Source: Beroe forskalii (Eukaryota > Ctenophora > Nuda > Beroida > Beroidae). From it: a stretch of 64,000 nt of DNA. The stretch spans positions 186,001 to 250,000 of the forward strand of contig WFMF01000212.1 in assembly GCA_011033025.1 (NCBI GenBank). The letters run 5' to 3'. Below the pieces are notes generated by a model. It searched no databases. It was not told the DNA's origin and saw only the letters and a list, made by a program, of their open reading frames with translations. How positions within the stretch are numbered: position 1 is the first letter of the stretch; the number at the start of each line of letters is the position of its first letter. The position numbers and the translations under genes are program-made. This document shows positions 56,866-64,000 of this stretch, one piece after another.

Positions 56866-58205
56866 GGCGACTGCCTCACTGCCTGTGATACTGATAGACA
56901 CAAGTTGTAGGCTTCTATCTGACGTTATTTTGTGCGCGATCAATGAATATTTTTCAGGGTTTTCTTTGTATGAATTTGATCAGAAGAGCATCCGTACAGA
57001 AGAATAATCAGCTCCATCATCTCAGAGAACCATTTGAAAGATAGATTGAAAATGCATTTCGCTGTCATATTCTTTTAAATTCTGATCCAGTTTGTTCAGA
57101 TCTAGATAAAAGTTGACTGGAAAACCTTGCTGGCTAATTATGGCATGGGTTTCTTCCCGTAACAAGGTTCATTTAGGAGAAAGTTTAACTAATTGAAAAA
57201 GCTCAATGCTTTACATGACAAATACAGATTGTATCAAAATCTATAAAAAAAAATAACCATGTCATTTTGGACTTTAAAAAAAGTTCAGATTTGACAGGAA
57301 TAAGTTAGCAAAATTGAGTCTTGAGTTCTGGTTAGCTGTGTGGGAGCCGAATGCCACTCTGTTTATACAGGTCAATATAGGGTCAATATAGGGTCAATAT
57401 AGTATGATATCTATCCCACTATCTTAAATTTCTACGATTTAGAAATAAGAACTTTTATATTGGAGTATTGGTCTTAAAATTTCTTTTGAGACGTGATCGG
57501 AATGTTACACTAAAGGTGTTCATTTTACGCAAGTGTCGTCAAAGCTCGTATGCGATGCTCGCGTTTTGAAATTGAATGTTTGAGTTTCCCGGCCATAATA
57601 ATTTCGTTAGATTATTATTCTGCGTTAGACTCTATCGCTGACGGCTTTTGATATGATTCGAATATTCGTTATAATGAATTTGGGAGGTGTGCTGTGAATT
57701 GAGGTGTCTTTTGTTGTTTGGCTGCATGAAAGTGATAGCCATATAACCATCGCAAACTGCAGCTGTATCCCGAGAAAAATATACTGCTGAGGTCGGTATT
57801 CGTATACTTTCAATCTGTGTTTATATTAATTAACCTGTGAGAAATATCATGATACTATTCGCAATTTTACTCGTATCAAGGATTCAGATCGGTTCACTAG
57901 CGTACTCGTACGTTATATGATTTCTCGTATTACAGACTGCTTCATTATTACAAAAAATAGACAGTTCGATCTCTCCATTTCGCCATTTCAAACCATGATA
58001 ATTTCGTGGCTCACTGAAATCTATTACCTGAGTGAGACCTGGAACTCCATGCTGGTGGTTGAATGTCTGGAGTACGGGGGTTGAATGAGAATAGTCCGGT
58101 AGTTTAGGCAAATTATTCGGAAATTAAAATAATTCTGGTACAGTGTACTCCAGCCGTATCAATGCGTAGGTAGCGCAGCATGATTATAACAAGCCCACAT
58201 GAGAT
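56866..58205. other. Gene-free stretch
   Basis: Nothing supportable except a short tandem of GGGTCAATATA (three copies) at 57,371-57,402. Confidence 0.4.
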
Positions 58206-58272
58206 ATGGGCGGTTACGATGACGTCATTATCAGGGCGCAATGAAGTGTGTTAGTGACTTTGTACCGCCTAT
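58206..58272 (+). repeat. Dispersed CRE-bearing short element, copy E
   Basis: GATGACGTCATTATCAGG and GTGTGTTAGTGACTTTG lie between the inverted ends GGGCGGTTAC and GTACCGCC. This copy shows the terminal inverted repeat best. Confidence 0.65.
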
Positions 58273-60474
58273 TTCACACACGCGGGGTTAAAAAGACGGA
58301 ACCTTGTGACGGTATTACTATGGTTTGGAATGGCTAAGTGAGGGCATGGAACCGTCTGCTTACCTTCCTCGGGGAGACCTCTACAACTCATTGCCATGTT
58401 CGTATGATTGAGCGGACTCAAGTAGTCCTAATCTACCCTGTAGTCCTACTCACTGACTATGCTCCAGTGACGTTCGCTGTGTCTCTTTTCAGGCTTCTCT
58501 TGAAGCTGTAGATGATTTCAACACGCGCGTTCGAACTTAGGTAACTTCGCCATATCGGGCAAACAGATTCGGTTTCCATTTTGTGAAATAAGACGAGCTC
58601 AAATCCTGTTAACGTCTCAGATCGCGTATATATCCCAATCCAGTCTTATCTTATTTGTGTGTTTTATTCTCGATGATCACGCACTCGCCCATATCATGAT
58701 GTATAGCTCAAATCCGTGCACTTCTGAGGAGAAAATACCGTTTTTCAACGTCTCTTCAAACTTCGGAAAAGGCGTAAATTGCCCCTCTTTATGTCTGCTG
58801 TCAATGTTTTGTGTTGTAAGTTTGAAATCCTAAGTACGATCAGCATGCGTGTGATGCAGCACCAATTATTTCGAATATTTCGTTGCCGGTGAATCCGGTA
58901 ACCTCTGTTTACTTGTTGTCGGCCGTTGACAGACCCTCGTGAGAATCAGCGCCGCGCGCGTCAGCGGGTCATCCATCGTACGACAATTTTACTTGTTGTT
59001 CTATATCTCTTCATATTTAGACTTTTACTTGTTGTTCTATCTCTCTTCATATTTAGAATACGTGCGGTGTACCTTTTGCCGTGAAACTACTTCTTTTTAG
59101 GTGACACCGGTTCAGTGTGACACTTCACTCTGATGCAGTGATACACCTCTAATTGGGACTTTATTCTGTCTCCACTTTACACTTCGGGGCCATTGTTAAA
59201 AAGCTACACAGTAATAAGTTCAGTTGCAAAATTTGGGATCGACTTCTTATTTGCGAGAGAAAGACCAAAATTTGAAATTCTGGGAATCTTCATCAACCAG
59301 AAATCAAGAAATTAATCAGAAGCTTTGAATATTTGCATCTCTAGCATTTTCACTCTAGCGCGAAGTTCTTTGAATCTGACAACTGACAAGCCTGGTGTCT
59401 GTATAATAGTTCTCTCGCCACTTTACTGCAGTTTCTTTGGCATAAGTGAACGCTATACGGCACCATTAAGCCATTAATCGGGTATTATTCGAATGGAACC
59501 CAAGTGGCAATAAAGCTACCCCTTTGTTAGCCTAGCACCCCTATAAGCCGCGCACTTAGAAACTGTCTGTTTATCGACTTTAATTCGCTACTTCTAGTCA
59601 TAATGATGATTTCACTGCCAGATTTGCCTACTTTAGTGTAGACACTAGAAAGTACGAGTGTGTTGAAGTTTAAATACACAGAGTGCTCAAGCTCTAGGAG
59701 CGAGCAAAATACAATTTCAATTTGTTTCATAGTGTTTCAATTTGGACACTAGAAAGTATGAATAACCATGGTAGCTACTAGCTGCCCATACTCCATAGCA
59801 TGGCGCAAATAGTGAATACTGCTAACTGCATAATGATGGAAAATCATGTTTTATACCAGTCAGGCAGTCAAAATTGGTGTATTTCTGCCGTTTTAAACAA
59901 TTTTCGACTATAAAGATTCACATTATTTTGGATTGTAGATTTTCTAATGATACCTTGAGAGTTGAGCTGTTAGAATTATAAATAACATTGGTAATCAAGG
60001 ACGGAATGACGGATGTAATACGCTGGAGGGGTATTAAGAACAGTTCATGCGGACGGTGGACTTTCTGGGTTATGCGCTCAATCACAACGAACTCATTCCC
60101 ACTTTCGTGGAATTACGTCTAGCCTCTACGATAACTAGGCAGTTAGAAACTGGGTCATAATCATGACTTGTAATGTAGAAGTGTTGACGTTTACTTCTGT
60201 CTTTGTTAGGGTATTTCTCAATGCGTGTGTTTAAAATCAGCATACAAGCCAATCCCAAGAATATAACTCGAAGTCATTTCTTCGCGTACTTCCTTGTATT
60301 AAGCTGTCGGAAAACTCCATGATTTTGCGTACTGAAATCCGAGGGAAAGCAGAATGATACCACTGTCCGATATGTACTGACACCAATCTACGAGTCGATG
60401 TTTAAACACAATGTTTCAGTTGACTAGCGAATTAACCGTGCAACTTAGCGCCCAGTATATTGACCACTCAGTTA
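58273..60474. other. Gene-free stretch
   Basis: No exon seen. A 45-bp two-copy repeat containing TTTTACTTGTTGTTCTAT lies at 58,987-59,056. Confidence 0.4.
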
Positions 60475-60580
60475 AAAGCTTACCCACTGCGCGGCTAGGT
60501 CCGACCAATCAGCTAACTGGGTTTCTAAGATACTGTGTCCTGATTGGTTGAGTCTTGGTGTGGTACGGTACCTCCTTTAA
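60475..60580. repeat. Paired-CCAAT imperfect palindrome, copy 2
   Basis: CCGACCAATCAGCTAACTGG and CCTGATTGGTTGAGTC face each other about 35 bp apart. A TTTATATAGAG sequence lies 40 bp further on. Confidence 0.5.
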
Positions 60581-60962
60581 TCCTTGTTCTGATCTAATAG
60601 ACTCCCTTTATATAGAGGATCTCTGCCGTGACACAGACACTTCATTTTGTCGGATTAACTTCAAACTTGACAGGATCAATCTTTTAATTCTTTAATTCGC
60701 CTCTTGAATATAACCCTTACGTTGAGAGGTTGGAAGTGCTCTGGAACGTTATGCAACTCGAGTCACATATCTAGCTTAATGGCCAGGTTTATACGAATTA
60801 ATAATTATACGCTGAAAGTTAGATTTCATGAGGCGCATTTTTACTTCAACTTCATAATTTGATACTTTTATACAATTTAACCATCATTGGATCAGGCTTA
60901 GTTCGCTTAAGTGTATCCAAATCAGAACTCAGAAGTTCAGATACATCAACGTTTGCAGTTTT

Positions 60963-61085
60963 CTCGATTGATGGTAGGCTTGATGAAAACGTGCAAATTC
61001 ACTGCACGTGCGTCAACTTTCGATATAAACCCTATCGAAAGTACGGCCAAATTGCACGTCTTTATCAAACCCTGCATCGATGGAC
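60963..61085. mobile_element. MITE-like hairpin of the TTGATAAAGACG family
   Basis: CGATTGATGGTAGGCTTGAT, GAAAACGTGCAAATT at the left pairs with AATTGCACGTCTTTATCAAA, CCCTGCATCGATGG at the right. A second, inner inverted repeat TTTCGATA..TATCGAAA sits at the centre. Confidence 0.65.
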
Positions 61086-61254
61086 CGAGCTTTACATCCA
61101 TATTTATCCTTACGCCCATATTCTCTTCATAGTAGTAGTGATCCAGTTTTAGTGCATGAATCTGGTGGGTTGTCTCCGACATTTCCCCTTGGCAATTGGC
61201 ACCTGCGATACTGTTTACTTCCGTGGACATGCAGCCTAGAGAGTATCACGGCGG

Positions 61255-61350
61255 CGTAGTTACCAGATCATCCACCAATCGGCGCGCAAGTTGACCGTCA
61301 ACTCGCGTTCTGATTGGCTTATGATGATTTAGGTTCCGAATGGTGCAAGG
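61255..61350. repeat. Paired-CCAAT imperfect palindrome, copy 3
   Basis: CCACCAATCGGCGCGCAAGT, TGACCG is mirrored by GTCAACTCGCGTTCTGATTG, GCTTATG. The arms meet almost without a spacer, so it would form a tight hairpin. Confidence 0.55.
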
Positions 61351-62396
61351 TTATACGCCGACGATGATTACATTACTGTAAATACTGTGCGGCTTGGAAA
61401 TGCCAGCGATCTTCTCAAATCTCACCAAACAGTAAACGTCTGGCTGGAGATATTTTATTCGCGGAAATTCGGTTGTTCTGAAGTAGAAATAAACAATTCG
61501 AGGATTATTAAATGACGGTACCCAGACTGCAGCTATACTGCAGTTATATTTCGCAGAATCACAGAGCCAATCATATCGTCCACTTGATTTCCGGTTATTT
61601 AAATCGATACTATTTGTCGTTGCTTACATCTAAGTTGGCATCGTTATGAGAAGTATCATTTTTAAATCTCTGCAAAATAGATGATATCCGTGATATAAAT
61701 GTTGGAAAGTCACCAGGGAATTTCCTTTTAGAGAGCCACTCCCCTTTAAAGGGTTCTTTTAAAAAGTTCATAACTTTTAAAAGTTCATAACTTTTAAAAA
61801 GTTCATAGAATATTTTGTGCAGTAATCTTTACAGATGTCTAAATTTGTGCAGGTTTTGTTGCTTGTACTATAATTACGCTGAACTTTTTAATTCTTTGTG
61901 CAGTGTTATATGATATAGGTTCAGCGGGAAATAATAAATGAGCTTTGAGAATTTTAATTTCGTGGTATAGTTTTGGTACCTGATGAAAATAACTAATTGT
62001 ATGATGCAAGTTTGGCGATCTTGCACTCGCAAAAGTTTTTCCAGCTACAATGATTATTCAAAAATTTTCGTCTCGTTACACGAAATTTCTTGGAGAATAT
62101 AATCACCACCTTTTCTCCTTACCAAAATTCTGAACGCCGAAATTTTAACTATCTATATAATTATCCCTCGGTCGGTAATTAGCATCGATAAAAATTTGTA
62201 AAATTAAGACTACTTTACGTTCGACAGAAATTATCGTTAGATCGATGCATGTGCACACACACGGGTTACATTGACAGCAGTTATCGTTAGATTTGTATCC
62301 ACAGTACGAGAGTCATGAAGAAGCCTACCAATCTGGATCTGCGAAAGCTTGTAACAACTTCTGTGTAATATCCAGAACTCTAGGTTTCTTTCAATA
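61351..62396. other. Gene-free stretch
   Basis: Nothing supportable beyond a short AAAGTTCATAACTTTTAA tandem at 61,763-61,806. Confidence 0.4.
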
Positions 62397-62466
62397 AATA
62401 GGCGGTTTATTATGACGTCACTATCATAGTTAAATGTGGAATGTTGTGACTTATCCAGCGCCTATA
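62397..62466 (+). repeat. Dispersed CRE-bearing short element, copy F
   Basis: TATGACGTCACTATCATAG and GAATGTTGTGACTTATCC lie between ATAGGCGG and GCGCCTAT, again with inverted ends. Confidence 0.6.
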
Positions 62467-62591
62467 CCCCACCTGACTCACTGAAGTGGCAGGGCACAGT
62501 GTTTATAACCAGGTCCGTGTTTAACGTTTGGACAGGGTTTGTATACTTCCACCCACGGATAAGACAACCTTCGACAATGCAGGACACAACA

Positions 62592-62650
62592 AGGGAGCTA
62601 CGTCATCAAGTCGTAGCTATAAACCATGATAATGACATCATCCTCAACCT
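62592..62650 (-). repeat. Dispersed CRE-bearing short element, copy J (reverse)
   Basis: On the minus strand, GATGATGTCATTATCATGG and then GACTTGATGACGTAGC. Confidence 0.55.
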
Positions 62651-64000
62651 TTGCAGTTTGTGCTTGGGGTGAATCCCAGCTGCGGTGGCAGTTTGTTTAT
62701 ATCGGTGTAACCTTGTGTATAGTTGTACTGCATTCTGCAACAGTCTTCTTCCTAATCAGTTTACTTCATGCCATTGGCATTGTTCAGTGTTAGATCTGCG
62801 AAAATTATTCACAAAAACGAGTTATTTTTTAAATCTTTTCTTATTTTTTATTTTTATTTTTGATTTCTTTTCTTGTTCTTGCCGTTTCCTAAATTCATGT
62901 TCTTAAGTTTTATTTTCCTTATTTTTCTTGTTTTTTGCTTACTTTACATTAAATACAAAACTAAGCGTATATCAAAGAACTCTATTTTCGTCTGTTTCCC
63001 ATATGATATTATCATATGCACACAAATAGAAATCAGAATTTAAAATAATTCGTTCCTCAAATCGTAATATCAATGATTTCTTGATGTTATTCGGTGCCCG
63101 AACCTCATTAGTTATATTTTCGTTGCATCTACATATTTGGTGATATGTAATTTAGAATCTATTATAAACTTTAGATTTACTCGTGTCAAATTGAGCAGTA
63201 TAAGTATTCTCCGTAAGCCAGCACGTGGCACTCGATGTGACGTCACTATGACAACTAATAATGGTGGTTTGGTGTGCATCCAGATGTTGGTGACATGGCG
63301 CCCCTCAGAGGTGCAGGGATGAGAGTTTCATTAATAAATGTTGTGATACGACTTGACAAATGCTCCTGATACCATGACACGTTACAATTTACTATTTCTC
63401 AGCAGCAGTGAATTGCAGTGAGGATTGTGATAGGTCTTGGGGTGCATCTCATGCTGGTCCACGATTACATAATTTATTCGTCAATATGTTTTAGTGATTG
63501 GTGTTTCATATCATGTGTCAAATCCTCAAACAGTATCGTTAATTTAATTATCTTTATCTTTGGTGAACTTTTTTTACTATACGAGAGGAAATTTGGGGAT
63601 TTTTAGAAAAATCCCCATATTTTCGTACCCCAAAACTTTGATCCCAAAAATTATTTCCCCCAAATTAATTTATTGTGATTTGATAACTTTGGCTATCAAT
63701 ATAGTTTCACATTTCATAAAATAGAGAATTCCGGACAAATTTCAATAATTAAATCAGTGCAGAGGGTTTCAAATCATCTAAAATTTAGTATTTCGAAAAT
63801 GCAGAAATTCAAAATAAAACCCTATTCACTCTGGATAAATAAAAATTTTTAAAATAATTGAATAAAGGGATCTTGTTTAGGAAATTCTACTACATCGATT
63901 ATCTCAGTGATATTGGCCTTACTGAAGTTTTGATTTGTTCCCAAGATTTACCTTATTCTCTCAGGGAAATCCCCTTTCTCAATTTGGGGTGCGGAATTTG
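62651..64000. other. Gene-free AT-rich end of the window
   Basis: No exon, RNA gene or named repeat recognised. Confidence 0.4.

Noticed and set aside
60859-61230. Overlapping ORFs on both strands
   Set aside because: They lie across a palindromic MITE, which explains open frames on both strands.

Overview
The window is eukaryotic: small phased exons with GT..AG borders, kilobase introns, no operons, and many MITE-, LINE-, SINE- and minisatellite-type repeats. My best guess at the source is an invertebrate deuterostome, most likely a lancelet (amphioxus). That rests on the style of the repeats: minisatellites that span exon/intron borders, which I recall being described in amphioxus under the name 'mirages'. 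I could not check this, and the species stays an inference.

Layout. 1-10,290: mostly gene-free, with a dispersed CRE-containing short element, a block of five CACGTG boxes spaced exactly 22 bp apart, and unrecognised ORFs. 10,292-11,217 (minus): four exons of an ankyrin-repeat gene resembling ANKLE1, running on to the left. 11,400-22,000: repeats, including GC-rich units, a tRNA-like sequence, a 52-bp satellite, and a 3.5-kb palindrome that contains LINE fossils and a younger MITE. 22,007-54,034 (plus): one complete gene of 23 exons encoding a short-tailed class I-like myosin of about 1,009 residues (motor, neck, TH1 tail). 54,035-64,000: no gene recognised, only short palindromic elements.

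Inside myosin intron 16 (39,837-45,854) lies a nested antisense F-box gene. Its exon 1 is intact and its terminal exon is present twice through a 1.2-kb tandem duplication. A LINE and a MITE later inserted into the second copy.

The most striking signal is that 12 of the 44 internal exon/intron borders of the myosin gene have been tandemly copied, sometimes 2-5 times and sometimes into kilobase arrays. A 48-bp unit carrying the 3' splice site and the first 24 nt of exon 6 occurs about 60 times (29,612-32,553). A roughly 44-bp unit carrying the 3' end and 5' splice site of exon 18 occurs about 100 times (46,389-50,985). A roughly 37-bp unit related to the 3' splice site of exon 5 occurs about 45 times (26,560-28,262). 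The myosin itself has a recognisable P-loop but altered switch I and switch II, so its ATPase is probably weakened or lost.
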